This document shows, piece after piece, positions 27,666-36,969 of a DNA stretch of 64,000 nt. The stretch comes from Bog-950 sp046329535. GTDB lineage: Bacteria; Bacteroidota; Bacteroidia; Chitinophagales; LD1. The translations under genes were made by a program, and so were the position numbers. The notes beneath the pieces are model-generated. The model searched no databases. It saw only the letters and a program-made list of their open reading frames with translations, and was not told where the DNA came from. The DNA is taken from contig JAXLUN010000002.1 of NCBI GenBank assembly GCA_046329535.1, forward strand, positions 558,001-622,000, read 5' to 3'. How positions within the stretch are numbered: the stretch's first letter is position 1; every line of letters starts with the position of its first letter.

Positions 27666-30500
27666 TTATTTAGAAATGATTAATGGTTTATAAATCCTGA
27701 ATTCTTTTGTTTCTAATAGCACCACATAAGAGCCGGAGTTAAGTTGGTTTAAGTTAAGTATGTTCTTGTTTTTTTCTGATAAAACTACTCGGCCGGTATA
27801 GTCATATAGATAAACAGCATAATCGTTCCCAGAAAAACTTCCGCTCACAACCACTATGTTCTGTGCCGGATTAGGCGCAAGGGAAAAGAAACTACTTGCC
27901 AATAAATCTTTTACTCCGCTAATGATGTACTCGTACGGCTCTGAAAGCGGAGATCCGCATCCGTTTGAATCAATTACTTGCACCTGGTAAGACCCCGGTA
28001 AATCAGGATCAAGAACCTGGTTGGTACCTCCGCTCACCAGATTACCATAATAGAACCATTGGTTATTGGTGGTGGAAGAAGAAACAAGTAGTGTATCATT
28101 TACAGAAATACTCGGTTGAGCGGGTAGCTCTAAAACAGTAATGGTTAACGTTGCCGTAACCGTACTGCTGCCATCTGAAACAGTAACTGAATAAGTTGTA
28201 GTAGCCGTTGGGTTGATATACGGGTTATAAAGTGTAGAAGAAAGCCCGCTTGGGTTAGATGCCCACAAGTATGTGTAAGTACCCGAACCACCCGTTACAG
28301 AGGCAAATAATTGAGAGGATTCGCCATTACAAATAACACTATCGGTAGCCGAAATTACAACGGCCAAAGGCCCGCCTGTTACAGTAACCCTTACCGAATC
28401 GGTAGCTGAACAACCGTTAGCATCTGTTCCGGTAACCGTATAGGTTGTATTAACTGACGGTAAAATTGTTTGTACAGCAGTAGATACTCCGTTACTCCAC
28501 CAATAACTACCGGCTCCCGATGCCGTTAAGGTGGTTGAATTTCCAGCTGTAATAATTACATCGTTTCCTGCATCTACTACTGGAAGCGGATTCACTGTAA
28601 CCGATACGCTGGCCGTGGCTGTTACAGAGCCATCATTCACAGTAACCGTATAAATTGTAGCGGTGTTTGGACTGACAGATGGAGTTTGCTGAACCGAAGA
28701 AAATCCTGCAGGATTAGAAGACCATGAATAAGAATAGGTTCCACTGCCGCCCGATGGAGTAACCTGAAGCTGTGTTGAAACACCCTGACAAACACTGTCA
28801 AGGGTAGAAGTAGCAGTAGCCGATAAACTTCCTCCACTAACAGTTACACTTACCTGGTCTGTAGTGGTACAGCCCGATGCGTTACTTACAGTAACTGTAT
28901 AAACAGTAGTTATTGTTGGGCTTACCACGATAGAAGCCGTATTTTCTCCATTACTCCAAGCAAAGCCCGATCCGCCAGTAGCCGATAAAGTAGTGGATTG
29001 GCCGGCACTTATTACTACATCATCACCGGCATCAGCTATAGGCAATGCATTAATATTGACGGTAATTGTAGCGGTAGCTGTACAGCTGCCGGTATTAACG
29101 GTAACGGTATAGGTTGTAGCATTACTCAGATTGGTCACTGAAGGGTTTGCAGCCGTAGTGCTTGACAGGCCAGCTGCCGGAGACCATGAATAAGTGAAAT
29201 TACTGACTCCGGTTGCTGCTGCTGTTGTGTTCAGCACCAATGGCGTACTGCTGTTGGCGCACACAGCCGGTGAGCTATTGGTAATAGCAGCCGAGGGGTT
29301 TTCAATAAAACATTTTGAATAACGAAAGGCCTGCGCGTAGGTACCCGTACCCTGGTATGTCCAGAGGGTTGTTCCGTTTGAGTCTATCTCATAAATCTTG
29401 CCGGCAGTAGCCAAACAAACCAGCATATTTCCATTAGGCAGCTGCTGGCTATTGCCCATGTTACTGGTGTAACCGTTACATGGATGACGATAACCGTATG
29501 TAGAGGGCAAATAAGCCTGTCCTATTGTACCTGTATAGGTGGTTCCGTTCCAGGTTGGCTGATACATATCAATAGATGACTGGCTACCGGAAACACCTTT
29601 ATTGTTCATGCCGGCCAGCCAGCCAGCTTTGGGGCAGTCGGCAGGCACCCAATGTGCATCATGCGTAATATTAAAAATGGTCGTTCCCGTTGCTCCGTAC
29701 GAAGCGGGGTTGCCCCACCGATAAAGAAAATCGCCCCCCTTTCCGCTATTACCACCGCTATGTGTAGCCGCCTGTGCGGTAGTAGTACTATGGTCAATAA
29801 TATACTGTTCATTCATATTATGCGAACTCACTACTATCTGATCAAGTGATGCATTATAGTCTATACCATTCATGTGCCACCAATCATTGGTTACCTGATA
29901 GTTTACATTAAACAGTTGCGGGTTATTAACCACCGATGAAACATAGTTGGCGCCTGCGGCATTCGTGCTTTGGCATAAATGGTCATACAAATTCCATTGC
30001 CAGGCAATAGTAGCGGTAGTGATGCCAGTTGGATGTAGCTGAACAATTTTCTCGAGTTGCCTGGCCGAGTTTGCCGAAGCTCCCGCTGCAGTCATTTGTG
30101 AAGCTGTCTTCTTTTCATAAACAATTAAAAGCACGTCTCCATTAGGCATAGGGCACATATCGTGATGCGAAATCTGATTAGCATCTGATACCGTGTAGTC
30201 AAATACAATATTTCCGTTCCAATCTACCTTCTGTACTCTTCCCGCCAACCCTCCGCCCATAAAAGAGTTGTTGGTTGTTTTTACCGTACGCCATAAATAG
30301 CCTCCCGGCATCAGATAACACGAATAGGCGGTCTGACCTGAAAGGCCTGTCCAGGTTTTTATAACATTACTGTTTGTGTCAAGCAGGGTAACAGTAGTTG
30401 AGTTTTGCGGAGCTATCAGTGTGGCATATCCCCATTGCTGAGCCTGCAATTGATTGCAGATAAAAAAAATTATAACGACAAGAGAAGATTTGATTTTCAT
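27666..30500 (-). CDS. Arylsulfotransferase-family T9SS-secreted protein with Ig-like repeats
   Basis: A 944-residue secreted protein with a signal peptide ending LQAQQ. Residues about 25-400 are a six-bladed-propeller arylsulfotransferase (ASST)-type domain: ISHHDMCPMPNGDVLL, WWHMNGIDYNASLDQIVVSS, HDAHWVP and LPNGNMLVCLATAGKIYEID carry the conserved His residues. Residues about 410-850 hold alternating PKD/Ig-like domains of two types (GSGTYxYxW repeats and DVVISAGxSTTL repeats). The end is a T9SS type A sorting domain (LAPNPAQNIVVVSG ... GSYVVLLETKEFRI). Whether it transfers sulfate is not certain; the family also includes non-sulfotransferase proteins. Confidence 0.87.
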   Translation of the reverse strand: MKIKSSLVVIIFFICNQLQAQQWGYATLIAPQNSTTVTLLDTNSNVIKTWTGLSGQTAYSCYLMPGGYLWRTVKTTNNSFMGGGLAGRVQKVDWNGNIVFDYTVSDANQISHHDMCPMPNGDVLLIVYEKKTASQMTAAGASANSARQLEKIVQLHPTGITTATIAWQWNLYDHLCQSTNAAGANYVSSVVNNPQLFNVNYQVTNDWWHMNGIDYNASLDQIVVSSHNMNEQYIIDHSTTTAQAATHSGGNSGKGGDFLYRWGNPASYGATGTTIFNITHDAHWVPADCPKAGWLAGMNNKGVSGSQSSIDMYQPTWNGTTYTGTIGQAYLPSTYGYRHPCNGYTSNMGNSQQLPNGNMLVCLATAGKIYEIDSNGTTLWTYQGTGTYAQAFRYSKCFIENPSAAITNSSPAVCANSSTPLVLNTTAAATGVSNFTYSWSPAAGLSSTTAANPSVTNLSNATTYTVTVNTGSCTATATITVNINALPIADAGDDVVISAGQSTTLSATGGSGFAWSNGENTASIVVSPTITTVYTVTVSNASGCTTTDQVSVTVSGGSLSATATSTLDSVCQGVSTQLQVTPSGGSGTYSYSWSSNPAGFSSVQQTPSVSPNTATIYTVTVNDGSVTATASVSVTVNPLPVVDAGNDVIITAGNSTTLTASGAGSYWWSNGVSTAVQTILPSVNTTYTVTGTDANGCSATDSVRVTVTGGPLAVVISATDSVICNGESSQLFASVTGGSGTYTYLWASNPSGLSSTLYNPYINPTATTTYSVTVSDGSSTVTATLTITVLELPAQPSISVNDTLLVSSSTTNNQWFYYGNLVSGGTNQVLDPDLPGSYQVQVIDSNGCGSPLSEPYEYIISGVKDLLASSFFSLAPNPAQNIVVVSGSFSGNDYAVYLYDYTGRVVLSEKNKNILNLNQLNSGSYVVLLETKEFRIYKPLIISK

Positions 30501-30759
30501 GCGGATATAACTATGTGTTTAAGTTTTACTAAAGATTTGGAAACATACGAAAATGCATTAGACTCTATCAACTAAAGGAAGCTTAACGCCTGCCAAGTAT
30601 TTTTTTTGAATGTTTGTGCTGATGTTGAATAGACGATAAAGAAAAAAATCTCCTTCGGATGTTTCTACCAACAACCCCAAAAAACATAAGATTACCTAAT
30701 AGCCTTCTTTCCGGATTAACATTACTCACATACTTTATCACATTCTGTATATTGCGCGC
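30501..30759. other. 259-bp divergent intergenic region
   Basis: Separates the arylsulfotransferase-like gene (minus) from cysS (plus). It must hold both promoters, but I see only imperfect boxes: TATGTTTC on the minus strand near 30544-30551 and TATATTGC just before cysS. No hairpin, small ORF or repeat stands out. Confidence 0.5.
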
Positions 30760-32226
30760 ATGAATTCAGAACTTAAGATTTACAACACCCTTTCCCGCGA
30801 AAAAGAAGTTTTTAAACCACTTAATACACCGCATGTAGGAATGTATGTGTGTGGCCCCACACTATATAGTTATGCCCACTTGGGTAACTGTCGCACTTTT
30901 TTGTCCTTTGATATCGTATTCCGTTATTTAAAACATCTCGGTTATCAGGTGCGTTACGTGCGTAACATTACCGATGTAGGTCACTTGGAAAGCGATGGTG
31001 ATGAGGGAGAAGATAAAATTGCCAAACGTGCCCGATTAGAAAAACTGGAGCCAATGGAAATTGTGCAGTTGTATGCTGTAGATTTTCATAAAGTACTCGA
31101 TGACCTCAATCTGCTACCACCCAGTATTGAGCCTACCGCTAGCGGACATATCATTGAGCAGATTGAAATGACCAAACAAATCATAGCCAATGGTTTGGCC
31201 TACGAAGTTGATGGCACTATCTGGTTTGATGTAGAAAAATTTGCCCAAACCTATCCTTATACTGAGTTGAGTGGCAGAAAACTGGACGAAATGCTCGATG
31301 GCACCCGCGATAATCTGGAAGGACAATCGGAAAAACGAGGTCGGCTTGACTTTGCGCTTTGGAAAAAAGCAAAGCCGGAACATATTATGCGTTGGCCAAG
31401 CCCCTGGGGAGAAGGCTTTCCTGGCTGGCATATTGAGTGCTCAGCCATGAGTTCTAAATATCTCGGAGAACAATTTGATATTCACGGAGGCGGCATGGAC
31501 TTGATTCCTACGCATCATACCAATGAGATTGCACAAAATGTAGCCTGTTGTCAAAAATCTCCGGCCAAAATATGGATGCATACTAATATGCTCACTGTAA
31601 ATGGTCAAAAGATGAGCAAAAGCCTGGGCAATTCCTTTTTACCGGAACAACTATTTACAGGCAACCACCCATTATTGGAGCGCGGCTATTCACCTATGAT
31701 TGTTCGTTTTTTTATGTTGCAGGCACACTATAGAAGCACACTTGATTTTTCCAATGTAGCTCTACAGGCCTCTGAAAAAGGATATCAACGTTTAATGAAT
31801 GCCATAAAATTGATTAGCGGCTTAAAAACCTCCGAAACATCTTCTTTTAAACTGGCGAATCTTAAAAATGATATTTATGCTGCCTTGAATGATGATTTCA
31901 ATACTCCCGTGGCCATTGCTGCTTTATTTGAGGGAGCAAGCATAATCAACTCCATCCATGTTGGTAAGGCCTCTATTTCTTCAACAGACAAAGAACAGAT
32001 GCAAATACTGTTTAGTGAAATTGTGGGTGACATTCTTGGATTAAAAGAAGAAACCGGAGCTGGTTCCGATAAAGTAGATGGCCTGATGAATCTGATTCTG
32101 GAGTTACGTAAAGACGTACGAGCCAAAAAAGATTTCGCCTCTTCAGATAAAATACGTGATGAACTATTAAAGGTGGGCATACAAGTGAAAGATGGAAAAG
32201 AAGGTGTTACCTGGACAATGAACTAA
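30760..32226 (+). CDS. cysS: Cysteinyl-tRNA synthetase
   Basis: Charges tRNA-Cys; class I aminoacyl-tRNA synthetase of 488 residues. Seen: the zinc ligand Cys in YVCGPTLYSYAHLGNCRT, which also contains the HIGH-equivalent HLGN, a GWHIECSAMSSKYLG zinc-site segment, HGGGMDLIPTHHTNE, and the KMSKS loop KMSKSLGNSF. The C-terminal DALR-type helical domain ends the protein. ATG at 30760. The downstream M28 peptidase gene begins 8 bp later, so they are probably co-transcribed. Confidence 0.96.
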   Translation: MNSELKIYNTLSREKEVFKPLNTPHVGMYVCGPTLYSYAHLGNCRTFLSFDIVFRYLKHLGYQVRYVRNITDVGHLESDGDEGEDKIAKRARLEKLEPMEIVQLYAVDFHKVLDDLNLLPPSIEPTASGHIIEQIEMTKQIIANGLAYEVDGTIWFDVEKFAQTYPYTELSGRKLDEMLDGTRDNLEGQSEKRGRLDFALWKKAKPEHIMRWPSPWGEGFPGWHIECSAMSSKYLGEQFDIHGGGMDLIPTHHTNEIAQNVACCQKSPAKIWMHTNMLTVNGQKMSKSLGNSFLPEQLFTGNHPLLERGYSPMIVRFFMLQAHYRSTLDFSNVALQASEKGYQRLMNAIKLISGLKTSETSSFKLANLKNDIYAALNDDFNTPVAIAALFEGASIINSIHVGKASISSTDKEQMQILFSEIVGDILGLKEETGAGSDKVDGLMNLILELRKDVRAKKDFASSDKIRDELLKVGIQVKDGKEGVTWTMN

Positions 32227-32234
32227 TCATCGAA

Positions 32235-33263
32235 ATGAAAAACTATTCCGCACTAATTGGCTTACTCTTTCTCGCTTCCTGCGATAAATGCAACCAGCCT
32301 GCATCAGTGGTAACAGAGCCGCAAAAACAAATTGTAGTGAATGCTCCTGCTTTCAGCAGCGATTCTGCGTTTGTATATACGGCTCGTCAGCTTGATTTTG
32401 GAACGCGCGAAATGAACTCTAAGGGCCATCAGGCTTGTGCAGCCTACCTGATTCAGGAAGTGAAGCAATATACAGATACCGTTTATGTGCAAAAGTTTGA
32501 TGTAACGGGCTTTGACGGAGTAATTCTGAATTGCACCAACATCATAGCTTCTATTAATCCGTCTGCCACCAATCGTATTTTGCTTTGCTCACATTGGGAT
32601 AGTCGTCCTTGGGCTGACCAAGACAATAAAAATCGGGATAAACCAATTTTATCGGCCTGTGACGGGGCGAGCGGGGTTGGTACCTTGATTGAAATTGCCC
32701 GTGCTATTCAATCGGCTCAACTGAAAAACGTAGGTGTTGATTTATTTTTCAATGATGCCGAAGACCGGGGCTATTCCTCTTCTCTAAATGATATTGTTAA
32801 ACCAGGAAATTATGATTCTGAAAACTCCTGGTGTTTGGGTTCGCAGCACTGGAGCCGAAACCCGCATGTAGCAGGCTATAAAGCAGACTTTGGTGTTTTG
32901 TTAGACATGGCCGCTGCTAAAGGGGCTGTGTTTGCCCGTGAGCAAAACTCATCTTTCAATGCCAGCTGGGTGCAAGATAAAGTTTGGGCTAATGCGGCTG
33001 AGTTAGGCTATTCCAACTATTTCAGCAATCAAACAATTGGTGGCATCACCGATGATCACGTTTATATCAACCAAATAGCTAAAATACCCACCATTGATAT
33101 TATTCATTATGATCCATCTTCACCATCGGGCACGTTTGGCAGTTACTGGCATACCCATCATGACAACATGGATATAATTGATAAAAACACCTTGAATGCG
33201 GTAGGCAGAACATTACTGCATACTATTTACCAGTACGATGCCGAAAGAAGCCTCAGTAACTAA
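32235..33263 (+). CDS. M28-family peptidase / glutaminyl cyclase-like lipoprotein
   Basis: A 342-residue lipoprotein with lipobox LASC (Cys near 16). It has the M28 zinc-binding pattern: LLCSHWDSRPWAD (His, Asp), SACDGASGVG, LFFNDAEDRG (Asp/Glu region), a SHNWCLGSQHW-type segment ('SENSWCLGSQHWSRNP'), LLDMAAAKGA and the final histidine in YWHTHHDNMDII. The overall layout matches Bacteroidota glutaminyl-peptide cyclotransferases, which form N-terminal pyroglutamate on secreted proteins, but an aminopeptidase role is possible. The stop codon overlaps the convergent trhO gene by 4 bp. Confidence 0.88.
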   Translation: MKNYSALIGLLFLASCDKCNQPASVVTEPQKQIVVNAPAFSSDSAFVYTARQLDFGTREMNSKGHQACAAYLIQEVKQYTDTVYVQKFDVTGFDGVILNCTNIIASINPSATNRILLCSHWDSRPWADQDNKNRDKPILSACDGASGVGTLIEIARAIQSAQLKNVGVDLFFNDAEDRGYSSSLNDIVKPGNYDSENSWCLGSQHWSRNPHVAGYKADFGVLLDMAAAKGAVFAREQNSSFNASWVQDKVWANAAELGYSNYFSNQTIGGITDDHVYINQIAKIPTIDIIHYDPSSPSGTFGSYWHTHHDNMDIIDKNTLNAVGRTLLHTIYQYDAERSLSN

Positions 33264-34183
33264 GCCATAGAAGATTCACGCTGGTAGTAACCAGTGCCAT
33301 CATAAACCCTTTTAGCCGAGGCCTTCATACAGCTATCACTACAACAACCTTCCATTTTCCAGCCGCACTCTTCGCAGAGCACAAAATGTTCATTGCATTC
33401 CGGGTTAGCACAGTTAACCATGTGTGCGGATTTGGTTCCGCATATTTTGCAGGTAGATACAATAGTGGGGGCTATGGAATTGACGTCTACCAATACCCGG
33501 TTATCAAAAACATATAGTTTGCCTTCAAAATTTTTGCCCCCTGTTTCTTTGGCGTACTTTACCACTCCGCCATCAACCTGATACACATTTTTAAATCCAT
33601 TCTGCAATAAATAACCGCTGGCCTTTTCGCACTTAATGCCACCGGTGCAGTAAGTCACTACTTTTTTGTCTTTTAAATGTTCCAGGTCTTTTAACTGTTG
33701 GGGAAAGTCTCGAAAGTTATCAATATCCAGTTTCAGCGCATTCTTAAAATGGCCTACGTTACTCTCATAATTACTGCGCACATCTACAAATACTACATCC
33801 TCTTGAGCTATCATTTCATCTACTTCGTGAGGCTTCAGATGAATGCCTGTAATTTCATTCGGATCTATGTTATCAATACCGCGCAAACTACTGTGAACTA
33901 TCTCTGGTTTGTAACGCACATAGAGCCTTTCAAAAGAGGGGGAATCTACTTCGTCTATCTTAAACTCAATTCCTTCAAAAACAGGATTAGACTTGACGGC
34001 ATCCATATATTTTTTACACTGTACCACAGTGCCGCTGATTGTTCCATTTAATCCCTCTTCAGCTACAATTATTCTGCCTACAATGCCCAAACGTTCACAA
34101 AATTCCAAATGCTGCTTAGCAAACTCCGCTGCATCGGATATACGGGTGTATTTATAATAAAGTAAGGTTTGATATGGTTTCAT
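33260..34183 (-). CDS. trhO: tRNA uridine(34) hydroxylase, rhodanese-like
   Basis: A 307-residue rhodanese-domain protein (formerly YceA) that, in characterised homologues, makes 5-hydroxyuridine at tRNA position 34. Seen: the N-terminal acylphosphatase-like domain with IVAEEGLNGTISG, the rhodanese domain with FVDVRSNYESNVGHFKNA, and the active-site cysteine loop VTYCTGGIKCEKASGYL. The C-terminal extension is a cysteine-rich zinc-finger-like region (CKICGTKSAHMVNCANPEC, then CEECGWKMEGCCSDSC). ATG at 34183 is chosen; the open frame begins at TTG 34192. Divergent from kbl. Confidence 0.93.
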   Translation of the reverse strand: MKPYQTLLYYKYTRISDAAEFAKQHLEFCERLGIVGRIIVAEEGLNGTISGTVVQCKKYMDAVKSNPVFEGIEFKIDEVDSPSFERLYVRYKPEIVHSSLRGIDNIDPNEITGIHLKPHEVDEMIAQEDVVFVDVRSNYESNVGHFKNALKLDIDNFRDFPQQLKDLEHLKDKKVVTYCTGGIKCEKASGYLLQNGFKNVYQVDGGVVKYAKETGGKNFEGKLYVFDNRVLVDVNSIAPTIVSTCKICGTKSAHMVNCANPECNEHFVLCEECGWKMEGCCSDSCMKASAKRVYDGTGYYQRESSMA

Positions 34184-34246
34184 GCGGGACAAAGATAATT
34201 CATCTGCCCGTTTTCTGAATGATACTCATCATGCAAACGAAAAATC

Positions 34247-34254
34247 TATTTTTG
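34247..34254 (+). promoter_or_regulatory. Putative -7 promoter element of kbl
   Basis: TATTTTTG is a perfect TAnnTTTG match ending 21 bp before the kbl ATG at 34276. The -33 position has no clear TTTG. Confidence 0.45.
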
Positions 34255-34275
34255 AAAGTAAAGAAATTCATTTCC

Positions 34276-35457
34276 ATGTATAGCATTCAGCAACGTTTAC
34301 AAAAAGATTTAGAAGAAATTAAAGCAGCCGGTCTTTATAAAACCGAACGGATTATCACCTCTGCTCAGGGTGCCGAAATTGAGGTGGGAGGTAAAACGGT
34401 TATTAACTTCTGCGCCAATAATTATCTGGGGCTTTCATCGCACCCTAAAGTAATTGAAGCCGCCAAGCAAGCTGTCGATACACATGGCTACGGCATGAGT
34501 AGCGTACGGTTTATTTGCGGCACGCAGGATATTCATAAAGAACTGGAGCAAAAAATTTCAGACTTTCTGGGCACCGAAGACACCATTTTGTATGCAGCCG
34601 CCTTTGATGCCAATGGTGGCGTGTTTGAGCCCTTGTTTAATGAAGAAGATGCCATTATCAGCGATGAGCTGAACCATGCTTCTATTATTGATGGAGTGCG
34701 TTTATGCAAGTCCGAGCGCTATCGCTATAAGAATAATGATATGGAAGATTTGGAAGCACAGCTAATTGCCACGCAGAAAAATCGCTCACGTATAATTGTT
34801 ACCGATGGAGTATTTAGTATGGATGGCACTATTGCACAACTGGATAAAATTGTGGCACTGGCCAATAAGTATAATGCCATGATAATGGTTGATGAATGCC
34901 ATGCTTCAGGTTTTATTGGTAAAACCGGAAGAGGCACTCCGGAGTATTGCGGGGTACACGGTCAGATTGATATTGTTACAGGCACGCTGGGCAAAGCTTT
35001 GGGTGGGGCCAGTGGCGGATTTACTTCGGGACGAAAGGAAGTAATTGAATTGTTGCGCCAGCGGTCGAGACCATATCTTTTCAGCAATACACTAATGCCC
35101 GGCATTGTAGGTGCCAGTATTGCTGTGTTAGATATGCTTAACGAAACCACTGCCCTGCGCGATAAACTGGAAACAAATACCCGATATTTTCGCGAGGGGA
35201 TGACGGCTGCTGGTTTTGATATTAAACCGGGAGTGCATCCTATTACCCCTGTAATGCTGTATGATGCCGTGCTGGCGCAAAACTTTGCAGCCAGACTTTT
35301 AAATGAAGGCATTTATGTCATCGGTTTCTTTTATCCGGTTGTAGCCAAGGGCAAAGCGCGTATCCGTGTACAGGTAAGTGCCGCCCATGAGCTTGCACAT
35401 TTAGATCAATGTATTGCTGCGTTCATAAAAGTGGGGAGGGAGTTGGGGGTCATTTAG
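34276..35457 (+). CDS. kbl: Glycine C-acetyltransferase (2-amino-3-ketobutyrate CoA ligase)
   Basis: PLP-dependent alpha-oxoamine synthase acting in threonine degradation: 2-amino-3-oxobutyrate plus CoA gives glycine and acetyl-CoA. The 393-residue protein starts MYSIQQRLQKDLEEIKAAG and carries FCANNYLGLSSHP, GYGMSSVRFICGTQ, the DECHASGFIGKTGRGTPE segment and the PLP lysine in TGTLGKALGGASGGF. The conserved GTGR-like loop and length distinguish it from longer 8-amino-7-oxononanoate synthases, although the families are close. ATG at 34276 is used rather than upstream starts at 34219 or 34231. No tdh is adjacent. Confidence 0.92.
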   Translation: MYSIQQRLQKDLEEIKAAGLYKTERIITSAQGAEIEVGGKTVINFCANNYLGLSSHPKVIEAAKQAVDTHGYGMSSVRFICGTQDIHKELEQKISDFLGTEDTILYAAAFDANGGVFEPLFNEEDAIISDELNHASIIDGVRLCKSERYRYKNNDMEDLEAQLIATQKNRSRIIVTDGVFSMDGTIAQLDKIVALANKYNAMIMVDECHASGFIGKTGRGTPEYCGVHGQIDIVTGTLGKALGGASGGFTSGRKEVIELLRQRSRPYLFSNTLMPGIVGASIAVLDMLNETTALRDKLETNTRYFREGMTAAGFDIKPGVHPITPVMLYDAVLAQNFAARLLNEGIYVIGFFYPVVAKGKARIRVQVSAAHELAHLDQCIAAFIKVGRELGVI

Positions 35458-35477
35458 ATATATACTATTTTCCCTTA

Positions 35478-36569
35478 ATGAAACTTAATTTGCTACTGCT
35501 CGCCCTGTTGTTTTATGCAACTGTATCGGCCCAGTTTCGGGTTGTAGGTAACATTGAGTTTTTAAACAACCAAACAGTATATCTAAACTATCTGAACGAT
35601 AATTTAGAACAACAAACTGACTCTACAACATGCAGTAATGGGGTTTTTATTTTTAAAGGCAACCACCTTTTTGAAGCCACCCACGCCAAGCTGCGATCGG
35701 CCGATGATAGTATTAATACCGAATTTTTTTTTGAACGCGGCAACACCACTTTAACCGGAGATATAACCGTTTCTACCAACTGCATGGCAGCTGGTGGCCG
35801 ATGTACCCACTCGTTTACCGAATATGTAAATACAGATGCTCCTTTCATGCCGTTGCGTGATTCATTCATGAATCTGTCTTTTGCAGCACGCCAGAAAGGC
35901 GATACCATTGAGGCTAACTACTATAAGCTACAATTCGATTCGGTAGTGAACGAATCGAAAAAAGCAGAGAGGGCATTTTTGAAAAAGCATACCGATTCAC
36001 CCGTTAGTGCTTACATAATAAGCCAGCTTTATATGCATCCAGGCACCTGGAGCCAAGGCGACAGTCTGATGAAATGTCTGGGTAGCGATATTCAAAAAAG
36101 CAAGTATGCCCGCTACCGGGCGATGATGATAGATAAATGGAAATCGGTAGAGCCCGGCAAGCCGGTACTGCCTTTTGCACAAGATGATACAACCGGTCAC
36201 TATGTATACACCAAACAATTCATTGGCCAATGCTATTTGATAGATTTTTGGGCATCATGGTGTGAGCCTTGCCGAAAGGAAAATCTGAATTTACTGAAAA
36301 CATACCACCGGTTTCATAAAAAAGGTTTCGATATTCTGGGGGTTTCGCTAGATGACGACCACAATCAATGGATATCAGCCATTCAAAAAGATCAACTACC
36401 ATGGGCTCAGGTTAGTGACCTGAAGGGTTGGAACAACGCTGCCGCAAGTTTGTATGCCGTTCGCTCTATCCCGACCAATTTTTTGATTAATAAAAAAGGA
36501 GTGATAGTAGCCCGTTCGCTGTCTGCCGATGAGTTGAATAATAAACTGGAAGAGCTATTGGACAAATAG
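35478..36569 (+). CDS. TlpA-like thioredoxin-fold protein with DUF4369-type N-terminus
   Basis: A 363-residue periplasmic thiol-disulfide oxidoreductase. It has a signal peptide (MKLNLLLLALLFYATVSAQ), an N-terminal beta-rich DUF4369-like domain (FRVVGNIEFLNNQTVYLNYL-type, about 20-120), a helical middle, and a C-terminal TlpA/AhpC-TSA thioredoxin domain with the redox motif FWASWCEPCRKEN and the cis-proline loop SIPTNFLINKKG. Such proteins reduce cytochrome c maturation or other envelope disulfides. The ATG at 35478 begins the signal peptide; the frame is open from within the end of kbl. It follows kbl by 20 bp. Confidence 0.9.
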   Translation: MKLNLLLLALLFYATVSAQFRVVGNIEFLNNQTVYLNYLNDNLEQQTDSTTCSNGVFIFKGNHLFEATHAKLRSADDSINTEFFFERGNTTLTGDITVSTNCMAAGGRCTHSFTEYVNTDAPFMPLRDSFMNLSFAARQKGDTIEANYYKLQFDSVVNESKKAERAFLKKHTDSPVSAYIISQLYMHPGTWSQGDSLMKCLGSDIQKSKYARYRAMMIDKWKSVEPGKPVLPFAQDDTTGHYVYTKQFIGQCYLIDFWASWCEPCRKENLNLLKTYHRFHKKGFDILGVSLDDDHNQWISAIQKDQLPWAQVSDLKGWNNAAASLYAVRSIPTNFLINKKGVIVARSLSADELNNKLEELLDK

Positions 36570-36620
36570 AAAAGCCGGGCAAACTTTTTATCAAGTACTT
36601 TGTTGCAACAATTAAACGCT

Positions 36621-36962
36621 ATGAAAAAGTTGTTGCTTTTATTTATTGTGCTGGGTATATATATGCCCGCTTTGTTTGCTAAAGAAGACTCTCTGGTGGT
36701 GGAGTTGGTTACCATTTACCCCGAACCGTTTCACGATTTTTTAAAATTTGAATTCAAGGTTAAAGACACTGCACATCATATCATTACCATTAAAATATCG
36801 GATAATGAAAATGGTTTAGTGTTTTATGAAAAGGTTCCGGTTTATGCAGGTCATGAAACAATAACCGTAAACACGATAGACTTTTTTGTGCGGGGATTTT
36901 ACTCCATCCTGGTACAAACAGATAGGCATCACAAAACTATCAGAAGATATAAGCGAGAGTAA
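36621..36962 (+). CDS. Small secreted protein consisting almost only of a T9SS-type sorting-like domain
   Basis: A 113-residue protein with a signal peptide (about 1-20, MKKLLLLFIVLGIYMPALFA). The remaining ~90 residues follow the T9SS type A C-terminal domain pattern from end to end: TIYPEPFHDFLKFEF, then ITIKISDNENGLVFYEK, TITVNTIDFFVRGFYSILVQ and a basic end KTIRRYKRE. There is no room for a separate functional domain. The gene starts 51 bp after the TlpA-like gene. It could be a secreted small scaffold, a truncated cargo gene, or a non-T9SS beta-sandwich; function unknown. Confidence 0.75.
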   Translation: MKKLLLLFIVLGIYMPALFAKEDSLVVELVTIYPEPFHDFLKFEFKVKDTAHHIITIKISDNENGLVFYEKVPVYAGHETITVNTIDFFVRGFYSILVQTDRHHKTIRRYKRE

Positions 36963-36969
36963 CAGATAG

